Below, in pieces: positions 25,310 to 38,289 of a stretch of 63,687 bases of DNA. The position numbers and the translations under genes were made by a program. The DNA is from Hyphomicrobiales bacterium (lineage in GTDB: Bacteria; Pseudomonadota; Alphaproteobacteria; Rhizobiales; Rhizobiaceae): NCBI GenBank assembly GCA_900472605.1, contig UCJD01000053.1, positions 1 to 63,687 on the forward strand, read 5' to 3'. The stretch's first letter is position 1. Every line of letters starts with the position of its first letter. Below the pieces are notes generated by a model that was given only the letters and a program-made list of their open reading frames with translations, made no database searches and was not told the DNA's origin.

Positions 25310-25463
25310 GTGGCCCCCTCATCCCCGGTGCAACTTGTTGCACCTGAAACCTTCGGGCCACCTTCTCCCCGTTGGGGAGAAGGGGAGGTCGGCGCGAGCG
25401 GCCCGCCTCTAGTCTCTTCTCCCCAACGGGGAGAAGGTGGCGGCAGCCGGATGAGGGGGCTGC
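25310..25463. repeat. RIME-like intergenic palindromic repeat, copy C, inside the glycogen operon
   Basis: GTGGCCCCCTCAT (from 25310) and ATGAGGGGGCTGC (to 25463) are terminal inverted repeats. Between them lie GTGCAACTTGTTGCAC, TTCTCCCC/GGGGAGAAG twice, and CTTCGGGCCACC, all blocks shared with copies A and B. It fills most of the pgm-glgX gap. Confidence 0.8.
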
Positions 25464-25485
25464 ACGCGCCGAGGTTTCCGCTATC

Positions 25486-27117
25486 TCAGGTGATCACCGA
25501 AGGTGCGTCGCGGCCCGTGCGGGACTTGATGTCGGCGATGGTTTCGGCGGCGGCGATGAGGTCGGCCAGCGCTTCCTGGGTCTCGATGTTGTGGCGGCTG
25601 GAATCGGGCTCGTAGCGCTCGATGTAGACGCGCAGTGTCGCGCCCGAGGTGCCGGTGCCGGACAGGCGGAAGACCACGCGGGAGCCGCCCTCGAACATGA
25701 TGCGGATGCCCTGGTGCTCGCTCACCGACTTGTCGACCGGATCGTGATAGGCGAAATCGTCGGCCTTTTCGACCTTCAGCGGGCCGAAGGTCTTGCCGGG
25801 CAGGCTCGGAAGCTGGGCGCGGAGATTGTCCACCAAGCCGTTGGCGGCTTCGGTGTCGACGCCTTCGTAATCGTGGCGCGAATAGTAGTTGCGGCCGTAG
25901 GTCTGCCAGTGCTGGGTGACGATGTCCTGAACGCTCTCGCCGCGCACGGCCAGGATGTTCAGCCACATCAGGACCGCCCAGAGGCCGTCCTTTTCGCGCA
26001 CGTGGTTGGAGCCGGTGCCGGCGCTCTCCTCGCCACAGATCGTCGCCATGTTGGCGTCGAGCAAGTTGCCGAAGAACTTCCAGCCGGTGGGCGTTTCGTA
26101 CATGCCGATGCCGCGCTTTTCAGCGACGCGGTCGGCCGCGCCCGAGGTCGGCATCGAGCGGGCGATGCCGGTCAGGCCACCGGAATAGCCGGGGGCGAGA
26201 TTGGCGTTGGCGGCGATGATCGCCAGGCTGTCTGATGGCGTCACGAAGATGCCGCGGCCGATGATGAGGTTGCGGTCGCCGTCGCCGTCGGAAGCCGCGC
26301 CGAAATCAGGGGCGTCGTCGCCCATCATCTCGTCGTAGAGTTCCTTGCAGTGAACCGGGTTCGGGTCCGGATGATGGCCGCCGAAATCGGGCAGCGGCAT
26401 GAAGTTGCGGACCGAGCCGGACGGAGCGCCGAGGCGGTTTTCGAAGATTTCCTTGGCGTAGGGGCCGGTGACGGCGCTCATCGCATCAAACGCGATGCGG
26501 AAGCCGAGGCTGATCAGGTTGCGGATGGCGCCGAAGTCGAACAGCTCTTCCATCAGCGCTGTGTAGTCCTCGACGGAATCGAGAACCGACAGCATCATGC
26601 CGCCCGGCAGCTCGTCCTTGCCGATGCGGTCGAGATTGACATCAGGGAAATCGGCGATCTTGTAGGTGTCGATCACCTTGGTGCGCGCATAGATCGCGTC
26701 GGTGATCTTTTCAGGCGCCGGGCCGCCATTGCTGATGTTGTACTTGATGCCGAAGTCTTCGGTCGGGCCGCCGGGATTATGGCTGGCGGAAAGAATGATG
26801 CCGCCGAAGGCCTTGTACTTGCGGATCACGTGCGAGGCTGCCGGCGTCGACAGAATGCCGCCCTTGCCGACGATGACCTTGCCGAAGCCATTGGCGGCGG
26901 CCATCTTGATCGCCTTCTGGATGACTTCCTTGTTGTAGTAGCGTCCGTCGCCGCCGATGACGAGGGTCTTGCCCTGAAATCCTTCCAGCGAATCGAAAAT
27001 CGACTGGATGAAGTTTTCCGCGTAGTTCGGCTGCTGGAATACCGGGACCTTCTTGCGCAGCCCAGACGTGCCGGGCTTCTGATCCTGATAGGGGGTGGTG
27101 GATACGGACTTGTTCAT
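25486..27117 (-). CDS. pgm: Phosphoglucomutase (alpha-D-glucose 1,6-bisphosphate type)
   Basis: Converts glucose-6-phosphate to glucose-1-phosphate, the entry step to glycogen and many sugar nucleotides. The 543-residue chain shows the active-site serine loop in LSASHNPGGPTEDFGIKYN (about residues 110-128), the metal loop DGDGDR (about 280), and a C-terminal phosphate-binding FRLSGTGTSGATLRVYIE. The ATG at 27117 sits six bases after glgA ends, so co-translation is likely. Confidence 0.96.
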   Translation of the reverse strand: MNKSVSTTPYQDQKPGTSGLRKKVPVFQQPNYAENFIQSIFDSLEGFQGKTLVIGGDGRYYNKEVIQKAIKMAAANGFGKVIVGKGGILSTPAASHVIRKYKAFGGIILSASHNPGGPTEDFGIKYNISNGGPAPEKITDAIYARTKVIDTYKIADFPDVNLDRIGKDELPGGMMLSVLDSVEDYTALMEELFDFGAIRNLISLGFRIAFDAMSAVTGPYAKEIFENRLGAPSGSVRNFMPLPDFGGHHPDPNPVHCKELYDEMMGDDAPDFGAASDGDGDRNLIIGRGIFVTPSDSLAIIAANANLAPGYSGGLTGIARSMPTSGAADRVAEKRGIGMYETPTGWKFFGNLLDANMATICGEESAGTGSNHVREKDGLWAVLMWLNILAVRGESVQDIVTQHWQTYGRNYYSRHDYEGVDTEAANGLVDNLRAQLPSLPGKTFGPLKVEKADDFAYHDPVDKSVSEHQGIRIMFEGGSRVVFRLSGTGTSGATLRVYIERYEPDSSRHNIETQEALADLIAAAETIADIKSRTGRDAPSVIT

Positions 27118-27123
27118 TTTCTG

Positions 27124-28566
27124 TCACTTGCCTTTCGGGGCGAGGCTTGAATAGAGGGCAGCATAGCGCTCGGCGCTTTTCTCCCACGAAACATCCGATT
27201 TCATGCCCTGCTTTTGCAATTGGGTCCAGACCTTTTGATCGGTATAGAGATGTAGCGCACGGCGGATTGCCTGCAACAGACCGGAAGCGGTCACCGGAGA
27301 GAATTGTATCCCGGTTGCCACTTTGGCCGCAAGGGCTGCGTGATTGGCGTCGATGACGGTATCGGCAAGGCCGCCGGTGTGGGCGACGATCGGCACGCAA
27401 CCATAGCGCAGGCCATAGAGCTGCGTGAGGCCGCAGGGCTCGAAGCGCGAGGGAATGATGATGGCGTCGGAGCCGGCCTGCATCAGGTGCGACATCGGCT
27501 CGTTATAGCCGATCGAAACGCCGATGCGGCCGGGATGGCGGGCCGAGGCGGCGAGCAGCGAGCCCTCCAGCGCCGGATCGCCGGAGCCGAGGATGGCAAG
27601 CTTGCCGCCCATGGCGACGATCTCGTCGGCGCAGGCGGCAATCAGGTCCATGCCCTTTTGCCAGGTGAGGCGGCTGATGATGCAGAAGATCGGCGCGTTG
27701 TCGTCGTGCAGGCCGAAGAATTCCTGCACGGCGGCGCGGTTGGCGGCGCGGTTCTTCAGCGTCGCACCGGTGTAATGCGTCTGCAGCACGGCATCCGTGG
27801 CGGGGTCCCAGACCTCGTGGTCGATGCCGTTGACGATGCCGTGCAGCGCCTCGATGCGGCTGGCGATGACGCCTTCGAGGCCCATGCCGAACTCGGAGGT
27901 CAGGATCTCGCCCGCATAGGACGGGCTGACGGTGGTGATCGCGTGCGCGGTCTTCAGGCCACCCTTCAGGAAGCCGATATTGCCGTAATATTCCAGCGCT
28001 TCCATCGAGAAGGCCTGCGGCGGAAGGCGCAGGCCGGAAAAGATTTCGGCGCTGAACTGGCCTTGGAAGGCGATGTTGTGGATGGTGAGGATGCTGGGGA
28101 GCTCGGGCGTCGGGTAAAAGCGCATGTAGACAGGCGTCATCGCCGCCTGCCAGTCATGCGCATGGACGACGTCAGGGCGCCAGCCGGGCAGCAGGCCGGC
28201 GGCGATCTCGGCGCCGGCGAGCGACAGGGCGGCGAAGCGGCGCCAGTTGTCGTGGTAGTCCTTGCCTGTTGCGTCGAGATAAGGGCCGCCGGAGCGGTCG
28301 TAATAGGCGGGAGCGTCGAGGACGAGGATATCAAGCCCCTCGTGATTGACCTCCAGAACCGTCGCGGGTTCGCCGAGCAGATCATCGAAGCGCATGCGGA
28401 CGACGGGATCGCGAATGACCTTCATCACCGCGGGATAGCCGGGCATCAGCGTCTTGGTTTCGATGCCGAAGCGCTTCAGCGCGATCGGCAGGGCGCCGGC
28501 CACATCGGCCAGGCCCCCTGTCTTTATCAATGGGAAGACTTCGGACGAAACCGAAAGAACTTTCAT
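27124..28566 (-). CDS. glgA: Glycogen synthase (GT5)
   Basis: Uses ADP-glucose to extend alpha-1,4-glucan chains. The 480 residues begin with the ADP-glucose-binding KTGGLADVAGALP motif (Lys at about residue 16) and have the C-terminal GT-B half with PSRFEPCGLTQLYGLRYG. The length is typical. The ATG at 28566 lies three bases after the glgC stop. Confidence 0.97.
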   Translation of the reverse strand: MKVLSVSSEVFPLIKTGGLADVAGALPIALKRFGIETKTLMPGYPAVMKVIRDPVVRMRFDDLLGEPATVLEVNHEGLDILVLDAPAYYDRSGGPYLDATGKDYHDNWRRFAALSLAGAEIAAGLLPGWRPDVVHAHDWQAAMTPVYMRFYPTPELPSILTIHNIAFQGQFSAEIFSGLRLPPQAFSMEALEYYGNIGFLKGGLKTAHAITTVSPSYAGEILTSEFGMGLEGVIASRIEALHGIVNGIDHEVWDPATDAVLQTHYTGATLKNRAANRAAVQEFFGLHDDNAPIFCIISRLTWQKGMDLIAACADEIVAMGGKLAILGSGDPALEGSLLAASARHPGRIGVSIGYNEPMSHLMQAGSDAIIIPSRFEPCGLTQLYGLRYGCVPIVAHTGGLADTVIDANHAALAAKVATGIQFSPVTASGLLQAIRRALHLYTDQKVWTQLQKQGMKSDVSWEKSAERYAALYSSLAPKGK

Positions 28567-28569
28567 CGC

Positions 28570-29832
28570 TTACATATCCAGCTTGTCGATCATCGGCTGC
28601 GTGATGAGGCAGATCCCGCCCTCGGAACGGCGGAAACGCTTGGCGTCCAGAACCGGGTCCTCACCGACGATCAAGCCTTCCGGAATGACTACGCCATGGT
28701 CGATCACGACATTCGTCAGCTGCGCGTGGCGGCCGATCTTGACGCTTGGGAGCACGACGGCGCCTTCGAGCTTGGAATAGGAATTGGCGCGTACACCGGT
28801 GAAGAGCAGGCTGTTGTTGAGCGTGGCGCCCGAGATGATGCAGTCGCCGGCAATGACCGAGGAGGTCGCCGAACCGCGGCGGTTCTCGTCGTCATGCACG
28901 AATTTCGCCGGCGGCGAGATTTCGGCATAGGTCCAGATCGGCCAGGACTTGTCGTAGATGTCGAGTTCGGGAACGATCGCCGTTAGGTCGATGTTGGCCT
29001 GCCAGTAGGCGTCGATGGTTCCGACGTCGCGCCAGTAGGGCTCGCGCTCGAAATCGGAGCGCACGCAGGAATTGGCGAAGCGGTGCGCGACGGCCTTCCC
29101 GTTCTTGACGATATAGGGGATGATGTCCTTGCCGAAGTCGCGGCTGGAATTCGGATCGGCGGCGTCGCGGCGCAGTTCCTCGATCAGGAACTTGGTGCGG
29201 AAAACGTAGATGCCCATCGAGGCGAAGGCGCTGTCCGGCTTGCCGGGGATGGCCGGCGGATCGGCGGGCTTTTCGACGAAATCGATGATGCGGTCGGTCT
29301 CATCGACATGCACGACGCCAAAGCCCACGGCTTCCATGCGCGGCACTTCGAGGCAGCCGATGGTGACGTCGGCGCCACTGTCGACATGCTGCTGCAGCAT
29401 GTACTCGTAGTCCATCTTGTAGACGTGGTCGCCGGCCAGGATGACCATGTATTCGACGCCGTAGTCCTGGATGATGTCGATGTTCTGGTAGACGGCGTCG
29501 GCCGTGCCTTCGTACCATTGCGTCTCGGAGACGCGCTGGGAGGCCGGCAGGATGTCGAAGCTCTCGTTGCGCTCGGGGCGGAAGAAGTTCCAGCCGCGCT
29601 GCATGTGGCGGATCAGCGAGTGCGCCTTGTATTGCGTCGCGACGCCGATGCGGCGGATGCCCGAGTTCAGCGCGTTGGACAGCGCGAAATCGATGATGCG
29701 CGACTTGCCGCCGAAATAGACCGCGGGCTTGGCGCGTCGGTCGGTGAGTTCCTTCAGACGGCTCCCCCGGCCGCCGGCAAGAACATAGGCCATTGCATCG
29801 CGGGCAAGTGGCTGAATGCGTTTTTCTACCAT
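28570..29832 (-). CDS. glgC: Glucose-1-phosphate adenylyltransferase
   Basis: Makes ADP-glucose from ATP and glucose-1-phosphate, the regulated first step of bacterial glycogen synthesis. The 420-residue product has the nucleotide-binding loop AGGRGSRLKELTDRRAKPA (about residues 19-37), EGTADAVYQN, and a C-terminal left-handed beta-helix. The ATG at 29832 follows GGGAGGAAGACA; upstream in-frame codons lack such a site. The gap to glgB is 19 bases. Rhizobial enzymes of this class are usually activated by fructose-6-phosphate and pyruvate. Confidence 0.97.
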   Translation of the reverse strand: MVEKRIQPLARDAMAYVLAGGRGSRLKELTDRRAKPAVYFGGKSRIIDFALSNALNSGIRRIGVATQYKAHSLIRHMQRGWNFFRPERNESFDILPASQRVSETQWYEGTADAVYQNIDIIQDYGVEYMVILAGDHVYKMDYEYMLQQHVDSGADVTIGCLEVPRMEAVGFGVVHVDETDRIIDFVEKPADPPAIPGKPDSAFASMGIYVFRTKFLIEELRRDAADPNSSRDFGKDIIPYIVKNGKAVAHRFANSCVRSDFEREPYWRDVGTIDAYWQANIDLTAIVPELDIYDKSWPIWTYAEISPPAKFVHDDENRRGSATSSVIAGDCIISGATLNNSLLFTGVRANSYSKLEGAVVLPSVKIGRHAQLTNVVIDHGVVIPEGLIVGEDPVLDAKRFRRSEGGICLITQPMIDKLDM

Positions 29833-29851
29833 TGTCTTCCTCCCACCAGTC

Positions 29852-34518
<4,667 letters not shown>

Positions 34519-34735
34519 CGTCAGTGCTCGCCAATTCTGGTTTTGTTTCAGTAAGTTATAGGTACTTCAATCGATTTACTCACGCACTAGCGATGCAGTT
34601 TATGCACCGTTACTACGCACTTGCAACAAGGGAAAACCAGCAAACGGAAAAATTGACGCAGGCCGCCCGCGGACGTCGGAAAGAACTTGATTTTTATCGG
34701 CTTTCTGGGTTTGATAGATGGGATTTTGACAACAA

Positions 34736-34773
34736 CGAAAAGCCGCCCCGGTTGGTTCCGGAGCGGCTTTTTT
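34736..34773 (-). terminator. Terminator of the TadG-like gene, copy 2 (usable in both directions)
   Basis: AGCCGC (34741-34746) pairs with GCGGCT (34763-34768), with an inner CCGG/CCGG stem and a six-base loop. A runs on one side and T runs on the other let it work on both strands. It lies 24 bases past the stop at 34797 and resembles the hairpin at 36201. Confidence 0.78.
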
Positions 34774-34796
34774 GTTTTGTGCTTGGATGACGTTGA

Positions 34797-35987
34797 TTAC
34801 TGCGTCAGCAGGGTCTTGTCCTTGGCTGCTTCAGAACCAATTGCCTTGAACGCCGTCAGAAGGTCGGCCATGCTTTCAGCCTGATAGTAGTATCCATTGC
34901 CGCTTGCACAATTGCGCAACAGGGTTTGTCCGCCGGTCGGCGCCATGAAAGCAACGGAATAAATCTTGATCCCGGCGTCCTTGGCATCGGTACAGGTTTT
35001 GAGCGTATCAGTGTTCGACGATGCGGCGTTGTTGTCGCCATCCGTCATCAGGACGATATACTTCGTTACCTTGTTGTTGCCTGCCCGACTATGGACTTGC
35101 GTTTCCGAATTGTAATCTGTGGTCGTCAAGTCCTCATATGCCTTTTCCATCGGAGCGGCAGAATCCGTACCGCCGCCACCGGATAGCTTGTTGATGACTT
35201 TGGTGCGGGTGGACGAGGTTCCCCATACGAAAGCGCTTGAGATCTGAACCTCGCTACTCCAGCCAATCGCATTCGTTCTCACGTATTTTGCATCGGGATC
35301 GGCAGTGTCTAGCTGTGTGAAGAGCAGATTTGCCGCAGTTTTCAGCGCGTCGATCTTCTTTACGTAGCAGGGCTTATAGGAGCCAATGGACCTGCCGCTC
35401 GTATTGTAGTGCGTGCAACTGCTCTGGCTCTGAATCTCAGTCGTGTCGGCGAGCATTGATCCTGATTCATCAAGTGCCAAGGTCATGGACAATGCCGATT
35501 TTACGTCACTGGTTCCACTGCTGGACATGCTGTTGCTAGCGATGGCGACCGAGGTCTTGCCGAAGATTTTCATCAACGGCGTCAGGGTCATGTCATAGCC
35601 GGCGCTGACGTTGACCTTGTAACTCTTGCTGGTCGCGGTGGTCGTCGTGGTGATAGCGACTGTCGTGCCGTTCTTTAATGCCGTCACATCGGCACTTGCA
35701 ACAAAGTTGGCCATCTGGCCGGCAACGAAATCTTTGGCCAGAGCCTGCGCCTCGGCATCTGTGGAGACCTTGCCGTTGGAGAGCGCTGTCGCAGCCGCAA
35801 GTGCGGCGGAATCGGATGCATCCTGAAGCTGGCGCTTCTGCATGGACATATTCGAAAGGTCGATGGCGATACCCGCGCCGCCGAACAGAACCGGAAGGAG
35901 AATTGCTGTCGTCATGGCGAAATTGCCGTCCCGATTGCACATCAGTCGGGAAACGCCATTCATCATAAATAGCAAGGTGTTCATCAT
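34797..35987 (-). CDS. TadG-like pilus assembly protein with VWA domain (copy 2)
   Basis: Tad-type envelope protein of 396 residues. It has the N-terminal prepilin-like segment with DGNFAMTTAILLPVLFGGAG and QKRQLQDASDSAALAAATA, and a C-terminal von Willebrand A domain with the metal motif DESGSM and VLMTDGDNN. The ATG-ATG start at 35987 follows GGGTGAGC; the neighbour at 37230 has the same arrangement, which favours this start over an ATG 39 bases further upstream. Stop and terminator mirror those of the neighbour, as if the two units were duplicated. No pilin or ATPase gene is near. Confidence 0.87.
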   Translation of the reverse strand: MMNTLLFMMNGVSRLMCNRDGNFAMTTAILLPVLFGGAGIAIDLSNMSMQKRQLQDASDSAALAAATALSNGKVSTDAEAQALAKDFVAGQMANFVASADVTALKNGTTVAITTTTTATSKSYKVNVSAGYDMTLTPLMKIFGKTSVAIASNSMSSSGTSDVKSALSMTLALDESGSMLADTTEIQSQSSCTHYNTSGRSIGSYKPCYVKKIDALKTAANLLFTQLDTADPDAKYVRTNAIGWSSEVQISSAFVWGTSSTRTKVINKLSGGGGTDSAAPMEKAYEDLTTTDYNSETQVHSRAGNNKVTKYIVLMTDGDNNAASSNTDTLKTCTDAKDAGIKIYSVAFMAPTGGQTLLRNCASGNGYYYQAESMADLLTAFKAIGSEAAKDKTLLTQ

Positions 35988-36200
35988 GCTCACCCGAATA
36001 GTTGCTTTTAACAATGTGGCAGTCATGCGCCCAATTTATTGAGCTTGTTTTTACGGGTTTGCTGCAATTTTAACGGAATGTTGCTTTCCAATACGAATTC
36101 CGGCGTGACATGGCTTTCCACCAAATTGCGTCCGGCGCTGTTGCTTTCAGGCATCAATGTCGCGCCGCGCGACGTGGTCGTCCTCAGGTTTCAAGACAAC

Positions 36201-36238
36201 AAAAAAACCGCTCCGGATTGGTTCGGGGCGGCTTTTTC
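36201..36238 (-). terminator. Terminator of the TadE/G-like gene
   Basis: CCGC (36208-36211) pairs with GCGG (36228-36231), with an inner CCG/CGG stem; on the minus strand seven Ts (36201-36207) follow. It is a near copy of the hairpin at 34736 in both layout and loop. Confidence 0.7.
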
Positions 36239-36255
36239 GTGCAATGAAATCGATG

Positions 36256-37230
36256 TTACTGCGTGAGGCGAACGTAGGTGCTGTCGGAGCCGCTGCAGTC
36301 GGCGCTGACGGTGTAGAAAAAGTCCTGGGTGGGACCGCCGCCGCCGTCTTCCCAGGCGTGGCTCTGCTTGGAGGCGCAACCGAAGTAGGCTTCAAGCGGA
36401 TAGGCCGTGCCCTTCTGTAGCTGCTTGCCATCGACGTAGAGCGAGTCCATCTGATTGGGATTGTCGGTGCGAAGAGTGCTGTCGTAGACCTTGCTTGATG
36501 CCTGGTTGGTGGCCGTACATTTAACGGTTTGATTGGGGGAAACTGCCTTTCCGGTGTATCCGGTCGGGCAGTAGTCCTTCTTGATCTCCATTTTCAGGAT
36601 AAGCTTGGTGTAGTTGCCAAGGTCAATGGTGCCCGTTGCCGGAACCATCGTCATGGTGCCCTTGCCGTCGTCGGCCAAGGTCGTGGGCTGGTAGACGATG
36701 GTCGCCAACGTCGTTTCGGCGGTGCTGCCGGGGCGGACGACCATGACGGAGATCATCTTGTACCAGAAGCCCTTTGCGTAGGTCGGGTCGAACGTGATCT
36801 TGGTCGGTTTGACTGGCGCAACGGCCGCCGCGTTCACGCCAATGGGAATCGAGTTGTAGTTGGCGATCTTCATCAGCGAAGTATCGACCGCCGCATTCAG
36901 GGCAACCTTGAATGTGCGGCCGTCGGCGGTCATGCTCGATGTGACATTGCTTGGCATCTGCGCGGAGTAGCCCTTGAGGAATGCCTGGGCCGTTGTGGTT
37001 GCCGCGGCAAGATTGGTGCCGTCGAAGATCTTGCCGCCCTCAAGCGCAGTTGCGTCGGCAATTTCCTGAAGATTCGTCCTTTGCGCGGACGCATTGGAAA
37101 AGTCTACCGCGACACCTGCCGCCATCAGTAGCGGCGTGGCGATCAGGGCCGTCACCATGGCGAAATTGCCGCCACGGTCGTTCGAGAGACGGGAGATCGT
37201 GGTCTTCAGCAGGTGCAAGGCGCGCATCAT
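36256..37230 (-). CDS. TadE/TadG-family pilus assembly protein (no VWA domain)
   Basis: Envelope protein of the Tad family with 324 residues. The N-terminus has RGGNFAMVTALIATPLLMAAGVAVDFSNA broken by charged residues (about 18-46), the helix that anchors such proteins, followed by TNLQEIADATAL. The remainder is beta-rich and polar, with cysteine-containing blocks near the end (SADCSGSDS). The ATG-ATG start at 37230 has GGTGA upstream; the GTG two codons earlier is less likely. Unlike its neighbour at 34797 it lacks a VWA domain and metal motif. Confidence 0.83.
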   Translation of the reverse strand: MMRALHLLKTTISRLSNDRGGNFAMVTALIATPLLMAAGVAVDFSNASAQRTNLQEIADATALEGGKIFDGTNLAAATTTAQAFLKGYSAQMPSNVTSSMTADGRTFKVALNAAVDTSLMKIANYNSIPIGVNAAAVAPVKPTKITFDPTYAKGFWYKMISVMVVRPGSTAETTLATIVYQPTTLADDGKGTMTMVPATGTIDLGNYTKLILKMEIKKDYCPTGYTGKAVSPNQTVKCTATNQASSKVYDSTLRTDNPNQMDSLYVDGKQLQKGTAYPLEAYFGCASKQSHAWEDGGGGPTQDFFYTVSADCSGSDSTYVRLTQ

Positions 37231-37406
37231 GTTCACCGAGATGGTTTTCCAAAGTATGCGAATATCCTTGGGCCATGTTCATTTAGGTGGGCTTTATGAG
37301 TCTGGTCTAATTTTAGCGAATTGTCGCTTTCTCGCGCGCTTTCGCTTGATGTCCGCACTGCATCGTCACGTTGTTGCTGCTGGGCATCAACGATCGAGCA
37401 GTTGCC

Positions 37407-38285
37407 CTACTTCACCGGAATCACATCCACCGCCTGCACGGCGCGCTGGCCGCCATAGCTCTTCAGCACGCCGATGACAGGCGCCACGTCGGAGTAGTCG
37501 CGCCCGTAGCCGACGACGATGTGGTCGGTGCCGGCGGGGATGTTGTTGGTGGGGTCGAGTTCCACCCAGCCGGTGGTCTCGCCGCACCAGACGCGCACCC
37601 AGGCATGCATGGCGTCCGCCCCTTCGAGCCGTTCCTTGCCCGGCGGGGGGATGGTGCGCAGGAAGCCGGAGACGTAGCCTGCGGGAATGCCGAGGCTGCG
37701 CAGCGCCAGGATCATCACATGCGAGAAGTCCTGGCAGACGCCGCGCTTCAGCCTGTAAGCCTCGAGCGGCGTGGTATCGACCGTCGTCGCCTCGGCATCG
37801 TATTTGAAGTCCTTGTGGATCGCGGCGCAAAGCGCGGTCGCGATCTCGAGCACGGTCAGCCGGGGCTGGACGACGCCCCGCGCGTAATCCGAAATGACTG
37901 GTGTCTCGATCAGGCGAGGGCTGTTGCCGAGGAAATGATGCGGCGAGCCCGGCTTCAGCGACCAGACGCCTGCTATTTCCTCCGGCAGATCGGCGAGCAC
38001 GGGGGAGAAATCGGCCGCAATCGAGTGGCTCTCGACCTGAACGCGGGCCTGCATGCGGATGTCGAGCTTCTCGTGCGGGGCGCGGACCATGAAGGAGGTT
38101 GCGGGATGCTCGAAGAAATCGGTGAAATTGGACTGTTCGTCCGGCGTCGGCGACACCTTGATCGAGCCCGCGATCAGCCGCTGGCGGTCGGGCAGCGACA
38201 GCGGCAAAAGGCGCATGATGTGGCGGGCGCCGGAGGCCGGCCAATCGTAGATGTAGCCCATGTGCAGCGACAGATCGTAGAGCAC
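37407..38285 (-). CDS. Transglutaminase-like protein with N-terminal beta-sandwich
   Basis: Cytoplasmic papain-like transglutaminase-fold protein of 292 residues. The N-terminal half (about 1-150) is the bacterial transglutaminase-associated domain; the core then shows the Cys in GVCQDFSHVMILALRSLGIPA, the His in MHAWVRVW and the Asp in WVELDPTNN, so the triad is intact. A GTG start at 38285 is likely because GGGGTG lies close upstream. The gene begins five bases after the ATP-grasp/alpha-E gene, in the same direction, with the large transglutaminase upstream of that. I infer a peptide- or isopeptide-modifying system. Confidence 0.88.
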   Translation of the reverse strand: MLYDLSLHMGYIYDWPASGARHIMRLLPLSLPDRQRLIAGSIKVSPTPDEQSNFTDFFEHPATSFMVRAPHEKLDIRMQARVQVESHSIAADFSPVLADLPEEIAGVWSLKPGSPHHFLGNSPRLIETPVISDYARGVVQPRLTVLEIATALCAAIHKDFKYDAEATTVDTTPLEAYRLKRGVCQDFSHVMILALRSLGIPAGYVSGFLRTIPPPGKERLEGADAMHAWVRVWCGETTGWVELDPTNNIPAGTDHIVVGYGRDYSDVAPVIGVLKSYGGQRAVQAVDVIPVK

Positions 38286-38289
38286 AACA

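Noticed and set aside
25310..25463. RIME-like repeats as a CRISPR array or an insertion sequence
   Set aside because: No equal spaced repeats with unique spacers, and no transposase-coding frame or target-site duplication.
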